A stretch of DNA of 64,000 nucleotides from Symsagittifera roscoffensis (GCF_963678635.1 NC_087065.1:16916458-16980457); one strand, 5' to 3'. Shown: positions 1-10,679, numbered from the stretch's first letter. Notes: generated by a model not told the origin, from the letters alone. Made by a program: numbers and translations.

Positions 1-170
1 CCCATTCCTCTCTGCGCATGGTGAACAAACTTACAGCTGTGAACAGTTTTTTTCTTCATATTTTACACCGTACCGTCACAATAGCCATAATTACACGTGA
101 AACAACTATAAAAATAAAATTTGAAAAATGGAGGGAAAGTAGACAAGAGCCGATAGTTGTTTTACATGGT
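1..170 (+). repeat. Diverged fragment of MITE-1
   Basis: The stretch around 17-125 resembles the interior of the intact MITE-1 copy at 3339-3562: the words gtgaacaaa, ctgtgaacag, ttcttcatattttaca and taattacacgtgaaac occur in the same order. No clear terminal inverted repeat remains on either side, so this is a decayed or truncated copy. The alignment was made by eye. Confidence 0.4.
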
Positions 171-551
171 ATTAATGCTGAATGGGCTGAATTCTCTACT
201 TTCCTTGCCTTTGTATTATTTATGAGTCTGGGTATATTGCCACGCATCAATAATTCGCGTATTGAAACAAACTACCAAAGTATTATTCCTGCAGCAAAGC
301 CGCACTGTAGTCAAGTGCAAATATACTCGCTTGGCAATCAAAAGATTTTCGAATCAATGCCCATATGCAGTTAAACTTTCTAAAATTGATCTGAACCAAA
401 AAACAACCTGGAAATTATGTTCCTCACTTTCTTCGAAAATCGGAAAAAAACAATGATGTAACATTGAAAAACGTTCATTTTTTTGATTTTTTTTTCATGT
501 TCATGTTTTTGAACTTTTTTTGAAATCAGTACGAAAATTTGAAAAAAAACT

Positions 552-769
552 GGCCCTTTTCCAGTTCCCCCCCCCCTTTCAAATTCAATACTGAAAAGTC
601 TATTTAACAATGTCATAATGCAATGAAATTCGGCGTGGTGAACAAATCGACAATTCTGAACAGATTTGTTCTTCATACTTTACAGCGTAACATCACGCAT
701 TTAGCCGTAATAACACGTAAAACAAACATAAAACTCGATGTTTTGAACGGGGGGAACTGGAAAAGAGCC
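552..769 (+). mobile_element. MITE-1 copy, hAT-like
   Basis: A 218-bp unit bounded by terminal inverted repeats: it begins GGCCCTTTTCCAGTTCCCCC and ends GGGGAACTGGAAAAGAGCC. The flanking 8-mers are aaaaaact (544-551) and aaaaagct (770-777), 7 of 8 identical, as expected for an 8-bp hAT target duplication. The interior closely matches the copy at 3339-3562. It has no coding capacity and would need a transposase supplied in trans. Confidence 0.75.
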
Positions 770-829
770 AAAAAGCTTTTTACTACTTTCTCATAAAACT
801 ATGTTGGCTTGTAAAAATAATTTTTTTTT

Positions 830-988
830 GTCAATGAACTTTTGCATGCTGAACAACTTATTTACTGTGAACACGTTTGTGCTTCATACCTTACTTTGTA
901 ACATATCACGGGCTCTGTCATAATAACACAAAAGACATTTGACAAAATGGAAAATTTTAAAGGTGTGGGGGGTTCGTGGAAAAGAGCC
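830..988 (+). repeat. MITE-1 right-end fragment
   Basis: Interior words shared with MITE-1 (ctgtgaacacgtttgtgcttcat, taataacac) are followed by a right terminal repeat, ggggggttcgtggaaaagagcc, ending at 988. The left terminus is not recognisable, so the copy is diverged or truncated. Confidence 0.45.
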
Positions 989-1543
989 GAAAAAATGCAA
1001 TAGTGCTTTAGGACAAAATCAGTGAAACAAAAAACATTATTACTGTAACAGTACTATTCCAGTACTGCAGCAGCTCTTTCTTTCTTGTTGCGTGTTTTAG
1101 TCCTGTAACAGTACTGCAAAAAACATGTCACAGATTTTACTTGGAAACAGTTTTGATTATTACTGACGAACCAATCCGGGTTTTGAAAACGTTCAGATTT
1201 TTCTCAAAATATATATTAAACATGACGGAAAATCGAAAACAGCCATTCACAGATTTCCACCTAAAGAAAAAAAAACGTATACTGTGCCAATTGCCTTTTG
1301 TCTGTTTAATGTTGTTCATATCTGTTCACAAGTTGCCTTCTAAACTTTTAGCGAAACCTAGGCCCCTGTCAGATATTAAAAAACTACAGCGTCTTTTTTT
1401 GATTAATGCTAAGTCGTCTATGCAAAAAAAAATGTGTATGTAATTGAGTAATTAATTTATATGCAAATTTTCATGACAATTGGACAACGTGAACAAAAGT
1501 TAAATACGAAAAAAAATCGCAGGCTGGTGTAAACAGTAATCCC
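989..1543. other. Host spacer, no gene seen
   Basis: AT-rich sequence with short overlapping open frames on both strands (about 60 and 100 codons) that show no domain or biased composition and overlap each other. A few tcctgtaacagtac-like words repeat around 1045-1115. Nothing else is supported here. Confidence 0.5.
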
Positions 1544-1747
1544 GGCTTTTTCTTCGTCCCCCACGTCACAAAAGCACAAACTTTATGTTGTAGCAAGAGG
1601 TTTAACAAAGGTAAAATATGAAGACCAAATAAGTTGGTCATGGCCTAATTAGTCTTCATGCTTTTTTGTAACAATCAGACAACGTGAACACTAAGGTTAC
1701 CAGCAAAAAGTCGCTGGTGGAAGGGGGTAGGGGAAGAACCAAAAGCC
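1544..1747 (-). mobile_element. Diverged MITE-2 copy
   Basis: Begins GGCTTTTTCTTCGTCCCCC and ends with a matching purine-rich terminus, ggggtaggggaagaaccaaaagcc. The interior (aggtttaac, aaatatgaagaccaaat, catggcctaattagtct, caatcagacaa) parallels the MITE-2 copy at 3965-4165. No clean 8-bp target duplication remains, so the copy is old. Confidence 0.5.
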
Positions 1748-2221
1748 CAATGATCGCTTCTCGGACTTTTGTTTGAGAGCATGCCTACTTTTTAATCCGT
1801 GACTTATGTCTACCACTGTCGAGGCTTTACGTCCATGTTTATAATTTCAGGTTATATTGCTAAACTTCAAGGCTATCAAGACTAATTTTTTTGACTATTA
1901 TGCGACATTTTGCAGACTATTTCGGCCAAAAAAAAACCTTTTCTTTAATTTGTCCGCGTCAATAAAATCCTGAGCAGAGTATAAATTTTCTATCGCAAGA
2001 TTTGTATAGGCGCGACATCAAAATGTGGGATTTGGCCCGGAGTTTGAACGCGGGACTGATAACAGAAGTAGACATTTTGAATAAGCGTTTAGAAGTGGGG
2101 GGATCGGAGAAAAGCCTTAAAAATTGAAAAACCGTAAGAATTAGGGTCCACAAAAACTGAAAGTTTTCCTATTAATGATTCTATACAAGAATTGGGATTC
2201 AATAATTAAGATAGTCAGGAT
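1748..2221. other. Host spacer with one solo MITE terminus
   Basis: AT-rich. A single MITE-like right end (gggggatcggagaaaagcc) lies at about 2098-2116, with no matching left end found. No coding or RNA gene is supported. Confidence 0.4.
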
Positions 2222-2770
2222 CTATAAGAGGTTGTTCATTTCTGATATTTGAGCAAGCTTACTGGCTTCAAAGGAGACTTCGGCCTCTCCACGACTGTTG
2301 CTTCTGGCCGAAAGTGTGAACGAATTGGGAAAGAACTTCGCTTTGTACTCTGTCTCCCAGGGACTGGCTCTATCTAGTGCTGTAAGGGCGCTCACCCGGT
2401 AGTACCTCGTCCCCTCCGGAACACGCTTCGTAACTGCGTGGTAGATTGAGGGATCCAGTTTCTCGGATTTGGTAAAGTGCGGGTCAAATTGTACCCTGGA
2501 CGAAGCTTTAGCTGGGTTAACTTCGGAGTCTCCAAGTTTATCTATAAATTTCTGTGCCACCAAATTAGAATTAAAGTTATTATCTGGTTTGTTATTTTTT
2601 GTCAAACTGGGTTTCGATTTTTGAAGGGTACTATTCTCGACTTGGTTTTCTGTTGCGAACTGAGCAGCTCGTTTGGCGACTTGAGGAGTTGCTTTATTCT
2701 TCTTCGTGGCGTTGTGGTTAATGGATGAAAATGCAGCTGCTCGAGTAGTCTCGCAATCGCCTTTCATCAT
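2222..2770 (-). CDS. Hypothetical host protein, 182 aa
   Basis: A single uninterrupted frame of 182 codons on the minus strand, richer in GC and in sequence complexity than its surroundings. The first ~95 residues are polar and rich in Asn, Lys, Ser and Ala (disordered in appearance). The C-terminal ~85 residues look folded, with Tyr, Trp, Phe and charged residues well mixed (for example WETEYKAKFFPNSF). No signal peptide, membrane segment or known motif is seen. The start chosen is the first of two adjacent ATG codons; no in-frame extension was preferred. The minus-strand sequence just upstream contains a TATA-like tatattatg near 2785-2795. It is isolated between transposon clusters. It may be a single-exon gene, one exon of a longer gene, or a fragment of an unrecognised element. 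I do not recognise the family. Confidence 0.5.
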   Translation of the reverse strand: MMKGDCETTRAAAFSSINHNATKKNKATPQVAKRAAQFATENQVENSTLQKSKPSLTKNNKPDNNFNSNLVAQKFIDKLGDSEVNPAKASSRVQFDPHFTKSEKLDPSIYHAVTKRVPEGTRYYRVSALTALDRASPWETEYKAKFFPNSFTLSARSNSRGEAEVSFEASKLAQISEMNNLL

Positions 2771-3013
2771 CGCGTATCAAACATAATATACTCGTGAGTC
2801 ATTTTTCGTACGAAGCATGTTTGTTTTTTGAAAGTACTAGAAGCACGTGTAGAAATTGATGTGATATGCTGTGTCTGAGAGTTCTGTTTTTTGATCAACA
2901 GTAAATTACCTCTGACTATCATTTGTGAGCCCTAAAGTCACTTTTTTGAGTATACTCCGAAAAAAATTTTAAACATTGGCTCTTTTTCGTTTTCATTTCA
3001 CATTAGAAATGGG

Positions 3014-3220
3014 GGCTCGGCTCTTTTTCCTTTTCCCCCCCTCCTCACTCAAACATAATTTTTTTGGTCTAACGAGTGGTTTAACAAGGTTGATTATGAA
3101 GACCAAAAATGTTTGTCAAGGCCTTATTAGTCTACATGTCAATTTTCATGACAATCGGACAAAATTAACAGGAACTTCAAATATAAAAAATTGCAGATGG
3201 GGGGAAAAGGAAAAAGAGCC
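3014..3220 (-). mobile_element. MITE-2 copy inserted at the edge of another MITE-2
   Basis: A 207-bp element beginning GGCTCGGCTCTTTTTCC (an extra GGCTC at its left end) and ending ggggaaaaggaaaaagagcc. It is flanked by a perfect 8-bp duplication, GAAATGGG, at 3006-3013 and 3221-3228. The duplicated target covers the last 6 bases before, and the first 2 bases of, the outer MITE-2 copy, so this insertion is younger than that copy. Confidence 0.8.
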
Positions 3221-3333
3221 GAAATGGGCTCTTTTTCCTTCCCCCCCCCCCACCTGCATATTTTTACATGTAAATTTGTTTACCACATTGTCCAATTGTT
3301 ATGAAAACTTACATACATACTAATAAGGTCACG

Positions 3334-3774
3334 GGCTCGGCTCTTTTCCAGTTCCCCCCCCCCCCCCTTTCAAATTCAATTTTGAAAAGTTTATTTAACG
3401 TTGTCATAATGCAATGAAATTTGGCGTGGTGAACAAATCGATAACTGTGAACAGATTTGTTCTTCATATTTTACAGCGTAACATAACGCATTTAGCCGTA
3501 ATAACACGTAAGACAAACATAAAACTCGATATTTTGAAAGGGGGGGGAACTGGAAAAGAGCCACGGGCTCTTTTTCCTTTTCCCCCCACCTGCAAATTTT
3601 TACATGTAAATTTGTTTACCACACTATTGCTATGAAATTTTACATACAAACTAATAAGGCCACGACAAACATATTTGGTTTTCATACTCAACCTCGTAAA
3701 ACCACTCGTTACCCTAATAAATTGAAGGTCGTGTGAGGTGGGGGGGGGGGGGGGAGGAAAAAGGAAAAAGAGCC
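3334..3774 (+). mobile_element. Inner MITE-2 copy, itself interrupted
   Basis: Its first five bases (GGCTC, 3334-3338) are separated from the rest (3571-3774) by a MITE-1. The right terminus is ggaggaaaaaggaaaaagagcc. Flanking 8-mers are AGGTCACG (3326-3333) and AGGCCACG (3775-3782), 7 of 8 identical. Removing it joins the two halves of the outer copy in register. Confidence 0.75.
3339..3562 (+). mobile_element. MITE-1 copy, innermost of the nest
   Basis: A 224-bp element with terminal inverted repeats GGCTCTTTTCCAGTTCCCC / GGGGAACTGGAAAAGAGCC. It is flanked by a perfect 8-bp duplication ACGGGCTC at 3331-3338 and 3563-3570. The target is the terminal repeat of the inner MITE-2. It is the youngest insertion of the stack and the best reference copy of MITE-1. 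Confidence 0.85.
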
Positions 3775-3964
3775 AGGCCACGACAAACATATTTGGTCTT
3801 CATACTCAACCTCGTAAAACAACTCGTTACACTAATAAGTTGAAACTGGCGTGAGGTTGGGGGGGGGGAGGAAAAAGAGCCTAGAAATGTTCTTTTTAGA
3901 AAAGTTAATCCCAAATAACTGATTGGGCTTCTTGATTTTATTTGATAGTTTTATACCGGATTTT

Positions 3965-4165
3965 GGCTCTTTTCCTCCCCCCCCCCCATCTCACCCAAGC
4001 ATCAATTTTATGGTCTAACGAGTAATTTCACAAGGTTAATTATGAGGACCAAATATGTTTGTCATGGCTTTGTTTATCTGCATGCCAAATTTCATGACAA
4101 TCGGACATTGTGAATATTAGTTTTATTTATAAAAATTTGCAGGTGGGGGGAAAAGAAAAAGAGCC
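3965..4165 (-). mobile_element. MITE-2 copy
   Basis: A 201-bp element beginning GGCTCTTTTCCTCCCCCC and ending ggtggggggaaaagaaaaagagcc. Flanking 8-mers CGGATTTT (3957-3964) and CTGATTTT (4166-4173) differ at one base. Interior words (tggtctaacgag, aaggttaattatgagga, catgacaatcggaca) match the copy at 3014-3220 in the same orientation. Confidence 0.75.
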
Positions 4166-4173
4166 CTGATTTT

Positions 4174-5102
4174 ATCTGTTAATTTTTCTAACTTCTAACT
4201 TTCTCTCCATCGAGTAAAATTTTAGGTTTTTATTCAGTGTCAAGCAAACAAGCCCTTTTTGTAATGTTCAACCCAATTTCGTGCAAATAAATTAAGACAG
4301 CAGATTTAAAAAAGGAGACCCGTCAGTGTCAAACTAACATTCCATCCATGAACAATGAAAATCAATAGTTATTACTTATATGATGTAGATCAGATACATG
4401 TCTACTTTTTGTATGCGGATTTTAAATACACATGTGCTGCATTTATGGTGTACTGGCCATGTGCATGTATTAGCTGGTGTAAACATCTCAGATCTGGACC
4501 AGACGTGTGCAGGCATGTAACATTTCCAGCCAAATATGATTCAGAGATGGACCAGCAAGGTTCAGATGTGTCTTCAATGGATCTTGAATGCATGGTAAGG
4601 CATGCCGAAACAGTTTTTTCTCACGCTAAAATTGCAAAACAAAGGGAAGTCAGTTAAACTACCTTGAATTCAGGAAGAGATCTTTGCAGAGATCTTTAAA
4701 ACTGTTAATTCTTTACCATTGAATTGTTGTTTTGGCTTCTCTGGTTTTGGTCCTTTTCTTGAAGTATGTTCGATAATTTAGCTGGCATTTTTCAAATAAT
4801 GTAATTTCAACAACCTGAAAATTTCGTAAAATTAGGTGAAACTTGAAAAAATTTCAACCAGTTTCTAAAAATTGAAATTCGTGCCTTTTAGAGGGAAAAA
4901 CAGAACAGCTGAGAGAAACCACTCCCACTTACAATAATTGATTGTCAGCTTTCACACAATACAAAAATTGATTGTCCTGTCGACAATATAGTGTAACAAT
5001 ATGATCAAAGCGTGCATATACCGCAACTGCCAGTGATTGGCCGGAAGTGTTGCTGACGCAAATTGACTCACTTCAGTCATCACTTGGTTTCAGAGCACAG
5101 CC
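4174..5102. other. Host spacer upstream of the hAT remnant
   Basis: AT-rich. A 100-codon frame at 4355-4657 exists, but without recognisable features. Short direct repeats (gagatctttgcagagatcttt, 4677-4697) and a repeated acaataattgattgtc-type word (4932-4985) are visible. The left end of the hAT element may lie here, but no terminal repeat was identified. Confidence 0.35.
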
Positions 5103-6150
5103 ATGCCTAAAGCCTTTGACTGCACTCCCCATACGAGCAAACAAGCTGCGAATTTATATTTCACCGCCCTTGGGGGAGACCAATTTGACGCAAATATGGG
5201 AACAAGCGAAAGCAGAAGTTATCTGCTGGGTACAACAACCTTCTTGTTCACGTCTTTTCTCAGCACCCGGAATTCAAAGAGGAAATCAGACGTGGAGATG
5301 ATCAGTCACGGCTATCAAAATGTTAATCCAAAAAAGCCACCAACATATACAAGTGCATTGAGTGGATAGTTATGGAAAACAGAAAACACGGATTTTTCGA
5401 GAAAGATCTTATTAAAGAAAACATCAAATTGTCGCCTATATCACGCTCTTCTGTTACTACATACTGGGCAAAATCACAGAAGCGGTCGAGATGCAGATAT
5501 CGAAAGGTCTTCCGGACGCTTTTGGTCTTATTCTAGACGGCTGAACGTTTTCCGATACCCATTTTTATGGACTTATTGCGAACTATGAAATTGACCAGGG
5601 AAAACCACCCCTACTCGCATTTGCACCATTTCTTGATGAGACAAGTTTCAATGCCGCAAATATCAAAGACTACTATATCAAAAGATACAGAGAAATCAAA
5701 GAATTCATCATTAAAAGTGATACCCAACAGTTATAGTTACAGCGCTTGAAGACCTCATGATTGGCAAGTTATCCAAGAAATTAAAAGATGACTCGCTTAC
5801 TCTTTCTGATTCACATGCCCTTTTGATTGGGCTTCTGAGCAAGTATCCCACGATGCGCAGTCTAATCGCTGAAGACTCACAGGTTGCGCTTTTTGGGGAG
5901 TTTGAGATGACCTTCGTGAGAGCTGACTCACTTTTGGAAGCAAAAAATTATCTAAGGGTCCTGATGTTATCTGGAATGGATCAAGCTTACTTCTAACATC
6001 GTGGAAAGCCTGAACAGCCGAGCAAAATTAGTTTTTGGGACATCTCGTCATCGCTTGTCTCCTGGGAGCCTCGAAGAAAATCTTTTTCTCTATGTTAATA
6101 AGCGTTTTTGGGACATTTCTGTTGTGGATAAAATAATTACGCGTGGTTGA
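5103..6150 (+). pseudogene. Degraded hAT-family transposase
   Basis: Pieces of one protein appear in order but in changing frames. 5103-5330: a BED-type zinc finger segment (LYFTALGGDQF, then GYNNLLVHVFSQHPEF with the His pair). About 5330-5470: helical linker. About 5468-5745: start of the catalytic domain, with the first acidic position in the context LILDG followed by an in-frame TGA where hAT proteins usually carry Trp. 5757-5996: a later segment (KDDSLTLSDSHALL). 5990-6150: the hAT C-terminal dimerisation block (TSNIVESLNSRAKL, LEENLFLYVNKRFWD). At least three frameshifts and one nonsense codon are present, and most of the middle catalytic region is missing (full-length family members are usually 600 aa or more). 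It cannot be active. It does show that hAT transposons, the type that would mobilise the nearby MITEs, colonised this genome. Confidence 0.75.
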
Positions 6151-8743
6151 TTGTTTTAATTCACAGTGTTACCCAAAAACAAAAATTTTCTCAAAGCATC
6201 CGACAATTAATTGCAATTATTGCAATAATTGAATGGCAGGGTAGAACCAATACAATATATTGGGTAACGGGTACACAAAAGATTTGCAATATATTATTAC
6301 GCATCCCTGACTATAACTCATCCCCCCATGGCACCCCCACCCCACAACTAATTACAATTAAATATAAAACAGGTTTGGAAAAAGGCACGAAGTAAAATAA
6401 ACGAAGTTTCGAAAAAAAAATGCAAGAAAAACAAACAATAAAGAGCTTTGCCTTGCAAGAAATTAGTTTGCAAAATAAAATTCAGGGCCAGCAAAATTAA
6501 ACTAAATTAGATGTGGACAGCAAATGCAGTTTTGAAATTGAAACTAAAGATGAGCGGCAAAAGATAAAAAATTGCGTTTGTTGTTGATGCGTCAATTCCG
6601 CCGCATTATGTTTTCTAATTGGAAATAAATTAATCGGTTCAGTCTTTGTTTGTTTGTTCACTTTCAGTCACAACTGCTGGTTCAAGCCTAAAAAATGTCT
6701 GAATAATGTCTGAGCCTTTTCCCGCTATGTCTGTATTACTCATGCATGATTGTACAGATAAAGTACAGACAAGTACACAGCTGATTATCAGCGACGAAAG
6801 GTTTTTGAATGGTCATGTGTGCAACTGCGTTTGCACTTAGGTACGGGCACTAAGATTTTCTAGGCCGTGGAAATTTAGTTTTAGCCCAATATAGTTCTCT
6901 AAATGTTTTAAAGCCAAATCTGATCATACGTTAACATTGAAGTTTTTTGCCTCATTCGGAACCCCACCAGATACTAAGAAAACTTAGCATAATTATTGAT
7001 TTTTGCTTGATAGAATAAGTATACAAAATGTGTTTGAAATTGTGTAAATAACTAGTTGACTTACGTGTCGTATGTCGCATTGTTGCGGCTTGTTGTTTTG
7101 TTAAGAAGAACGGACAAAACTTTTCTGTTTTTCATTTTATCGATTAGCATGAAAAAAAAGTTTATAGTCCAATTTTAAGGACTTAATCGAGCCAGCAGTC
7201 TTTGAATAGGAGAAGGAGCTCTACTTAGGTGGCAAAACTTTACTTTTTCCCAAAAAGAAGTTGGTGGTTGAACATTTTAGCGTCTTCTTGAAAAAAAAAA
7301 TTTGCAAAGCTTGTTTAAACTTTTCTGTAAATATTGACGTACTTTTGTTTTTAACGTTTTTTTTGCAAAATTTTGACATGTTTGTATGTTTTTTATCGTG
7401 TTTTGATTTTTTTTGAAAAAAAACGGTTGTCAAATAGGCCTACAATTTATAAATATCAATAATGCCTATGTTATAAGCTTTGATTCAGACCATACAGAAA
7501 CCTGAAGATGGCACATCGAAAATTGTTTCAAATCAAATACCTTTTTTTTAAGATTTGCTTGACTAGGTCAGATCTAAATAGTAACTTAACAGCTATCCGC
7601 TCTTATTTTTGGGTTGTTTGAACGCTCAGGCATTTGGTGTCCTGACTTATCCAACCATCTCAGCTAAGGTAAATTATCTTAAGTTTCACTGTCGACAATT
7701 GAGACCCTTTCATTTAATTTGGGACTATCTGACTGCATTTTCTTCTCGCCGTCGTTTCAACTGGTTTTTATTTCTCTAGCTGTTTGCATTCTTGTGATTT
7801 TTTTCTATGGTTTATTATCTTGTCTTAACTATCTTCGCGTGTTATCCAATTGCTGATGAACAATTTGGTCTCTTGTTGTCAGTTGAGGTCCACCTTAAGT
7901 GAAAAAAAAGTTCTGGGTAAATTATGCTCGGAAACAATTCCATGTTTTAGGCCCCTTACTTCTTTTTTGTAACATTAAAGCTTTGCTTACAATACTGATT
8001 TGCCATATCAGGTTTGCTTTTGGTACAGTATAACTGAATCGGCTACCAATGAGGCAACAGTATCTAGAACTTTTTCAATCTTCCGTACCATTCCGTTTCA
8101 ATTCTCAAGATGAATTTTTCTTTTTTTACCGTTCCAACTGAACTTCTCGCCCTTTTGCCTCATTGACTGCATAGTTTAGGTTTTGTCGGGTTGGTCTTGG
8201 CAAGCTTTTTCATCATTTCGCAAAAACGAAAGTTTTTAATTGATTTCACGTTCGGGGCGATTTCCATTTCAAGGCTGTTTCCACTGCATATCTGAGTTGG
8301 ATATAATGTCAGGTTTGTTCACAATCCTGCCAAGATGTGCCTTTGCGTATCGGATAGCGACTTTCCATTAAGAACAGCTTCCATCCACATTTGATTAATT
8401 TCTAGTGCCATGTTTCTTAACTATCCTACCAAGATAATCCTTAAAAATTTGGGTTTTCGATAGTTATATTCTAAACCAGTCTTTCTCATTCAGGCAAACA
8501 CTTCTGTAACACATTTTATGCGGTCCCAAAGCGTGTGTGTGGCAAATACTATGTCTTCAACGTGACGAATATTCTATGGTTTCAGTTACGCTGGTCAATG
8601 CGTGTAACATCAACCTCTAGAGTTTTGCTGTAGCATTGCACACTCCAATTGGCACACGGTTCCACTTGCGCAACCAAGGTTCGCATGCAAGTCTTTTCCT
8701 TGCCCTGCGTAATCAAGCCAAAATGGTGATTCGTGCAGAATTG
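6151..8743. other. AT-rich host DNA, no gene seen
   Basis: About 2.6 kb with poly-A/T tracts and only short, unconvincing frames. No terminal repeats, tRNA cloverleaf or simple-repeat array was recognised. Introns or intergenic DNA of a host locus are possible. Confidence 0.4.
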
Positions 8744-8814
8744 TAGATGCAAAATTGTCTACAACTTTGGATCTTGAAGCTCAAGATCCAAAGTAGGAGA
8801 CAATTTCGCATCTA
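8744..8814. repeat. 71-nt inverted repeat (hairpin)
   Basis: Two arms of about 34 nt starting TAGATGC and ending GCATCTA fold back around the central ttgaagctcaa, with about three mismatches. The centre reads TTGGATCTTGA-agc-TCAAGATCCAA. It could be a snap-back transposon relic or a foldback transcript. The very short loop is unlike a typical microRNA precursor. Confidence 0.7.
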
Positions 8815-9339
8815 GTTTTGTTACGCTCGTATCCTTTCCAGAAAAATCACAGATATCCTTTACAGTGAGGTAGTTCAATTATCGAGTTTTAATCGAATCT
8901 CAATTGATTTTCTTTCTTCTATCCACCACTTCTCCGCAGGCCCATGATAACTTGGTTTGTTTTATCGCATCAAACATGAACACTTTCTCTATCTCTTTCC
9001 TACATGCGTCTAAATTGTTGATTTCGAATGCCTTGCGCGCTTCCTATGTTGATATGCCGTCTTCTTCAAATTATCTAATCCTATCTCATCTTCAACAAGT
9101 TTGCAACAACATCCTTCTGCTTTAAGCCTCAAAAAAGTCTTGATTACGGTCTAGAACAACCTTTATAGCTTCGGGCTACTCATCCATTTTTCGTCGAAAG
9201 AATTGTTCCACCTCTGGCAGGAGTTGTCTTATAAAGCGAAAAGTCATTTTTGGATAAAATTTTTTTAGAGTATCGTAAGACAAGATCCTTGTCCCGATGA
9301 TGTAAATATTCACCAATCATCTGATGTACCCGGGTCGAA
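8815..9339. other. Host DNA, no gene seen
   Basis: Frames of 73 codons (plus, 8904-9125) and 110 codons (minus, 9180-9512, running into the minisatellite) are open, but neither shows a motif or convincing composition. Nothing is supported. Confidence 0.35.
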
Positions 9340-10053
9340 GCGGAGGTGGCGCGACCAAAACATCCCGACTCATATTTGGTATCTTCAGACTCTCGCGACT
9401 TTCCAGACCAACATGGAGAGGGCGTGACTATGAAAAAACTCAGGAAACGCCTGGACTCAAAAAGTAACGGCGCGACCGGCCTGGACAGCGCGACCAAAAA
9501 AAGCACTTTCACGACTTTAGTGACTGAAGTGGAGACGGCGCGACTTTCGAAACCGAGGCGGAGACGGTGCGACCAATAATCAATTCATCGCGACTGTAGT
9601 GGATGCGGCGCGACTTTCGGGTTCAGGGTGGAGACGGCGCGACTTTTCAGACCGAAGCGGAGACATCGGATTTGCAGACCAAGGAGGAGACGTACGACTT
9701 TCCAGATCAAGACGGAGGCGGCGCGACTTTCCAGACCGAGGCGGAAATGTCGCGACTTCCAGACCGAGTGGAAGATGGCGCGACCAAGAACCAATTCCTC
9801 GCGACCAAGGCGGAGAAGGCGCGACCAAAAACCAATTCCTCGCGATCAAGGAGGAGACGGCGCGGTTTTCCGGACCAAGGCGGAGACGGCGCGACCAAGA
9901 ATCGATTCCTCGCGACCAAGGCGGAAACGGCGCGACTTTCCAGACCAAGGCGGATACGGTACGACCTTCCAGACATCGCGGGGACGGCCCGTCCACGAGT
10001 CAATTCCTCGCGACCAAGGCGGAGACGGCGCGACTTTCCAGACCGAAGCGGAT
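9340..10053 (+). repeat. GC-rich minisatellite with two linker types
   Basis: A core close to GGCGGAGACGGCGCGAC recurs about 18-20 times, joined by one of two linkers: tttccagaccaa (unit about 29 bp) or caagaaccaattcctcgcgaccaa (unit about 41 bp). The left part (9340-9600) is more degenerate. The array is much richer in GC and CpG than the region around it. Long frames are open on both strands only because the repeat units lack stop codons, so I do not call genes here. Confidence 0.85.
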
Positions 10054-10123
10054 AAAATTGAATAGCATATGGTTGAAAGTATTCAACTAGTTGAATATTT
10101 TCAACCACATTCTATTCAATTTT
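10054..10123. repeat. 70-bp near-perfect palindrome
   Basis: 35-nt arms centred between 10088 and 10089 (centre ttcaactagttgaa) match with three mismatches. The outer ends are AAAATTGAATAG / CTATTCAATTTT. It directly abuts the end of the minisatellite. It may be a foldback insertion or a breakpoint-associated structure. Confidence 0.8.
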
Positions 10124-10679
10124 CACTTGCAAATTATTGCTCAATGTTTGTCCTCTTAGGATTTTGATCTGAGTTTCAAGTGTTTTCATTTATAATATCA
10201 CACAGAGACCGCATTTTGTGATAGAGAAACAAACTTCTAAGATGGCAGTACTCTGAGAGTTACGCATACTTGTTTGTATTTCATCTCATTCAGCTTTTTC
10301 TACAAGAAAATTACAATGACGGCTCCCTGCCCAAATGTTCTCTTACACAAAAAATCAGGATTTTTCCACTCCTGCACCTTTATCTGTTGACCTTTTTTTA
10401 ACGTACTTTCTCTCTGGGTTACGTATCGTTTATATCGCATAGTTGAGATGCATTTTTACTTCGAGCTTATCAGGATGTTTCTGCGCAAATTAGGTTGGTT
10501 TGACTCAATTTTCTCAATAAGCAGTTAGATAATCCATAGAGTCTTCCCCTCGTGTTCACTGCCAGGATTGACGTTTTGCCCAAGAAGTGGAATGTGCCTT
10601 TGAGCTGCTTTTTTGTACACCAGAACCGAGCAGATTTTTTCTGTCGATAACGTTACTGAGCTAAACTCTATCGGCATTA
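10124..10679. other. Host spacer before the degenerate repeat field
   Basis: AT-rich and without a supported gene. The 61-codon minus frame at 10525-10710 has no recognisable feature. Confidence 0.35.

Larger units (their letters stand above)
3227..3881 (+). mobile_element. Outer MITE-2 copy, interrupted
   Basis: The left part (3227-3333) begins GGCTCTTTTTCC. The right part (3775-3881) ends ggaggaaaaagagcc. Between them sits a second MITE-2. The outer copy is bracketed by TAGAAATG at 3004-3011 (left of the 3014-3220 insertion) and TAGAAATG at 3882-3889, a perfect 8-bp target duplication that supports the whole nesting model. Confidence 0.75.

Noticed and set aside
3740-3755. Long G run as a G-quadruplex regulator
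   Set aside because: It is the variable homopolymer inside MITE terminal repeats, present in every copy; there is no independent sign of function.
4355-4657. 100-codon plus-strand frame
   Set aside because: No motif, mixed composition, overlapped by an equally open minus frame. Kept only as a remark in the spacer entry.
9340-10053. CRISPR-like array of repeats and spacers
   Set aside because: The spacers are only two recurring linkers, the array is degenerate, and the context is eukaryotic with no cas genes.
9580-10108. Several overlapping 130-160-codon frames on both strands
   Set aside because: They arise because minisatellite units lack stop codons; different frames are equally open and purely repetitive.
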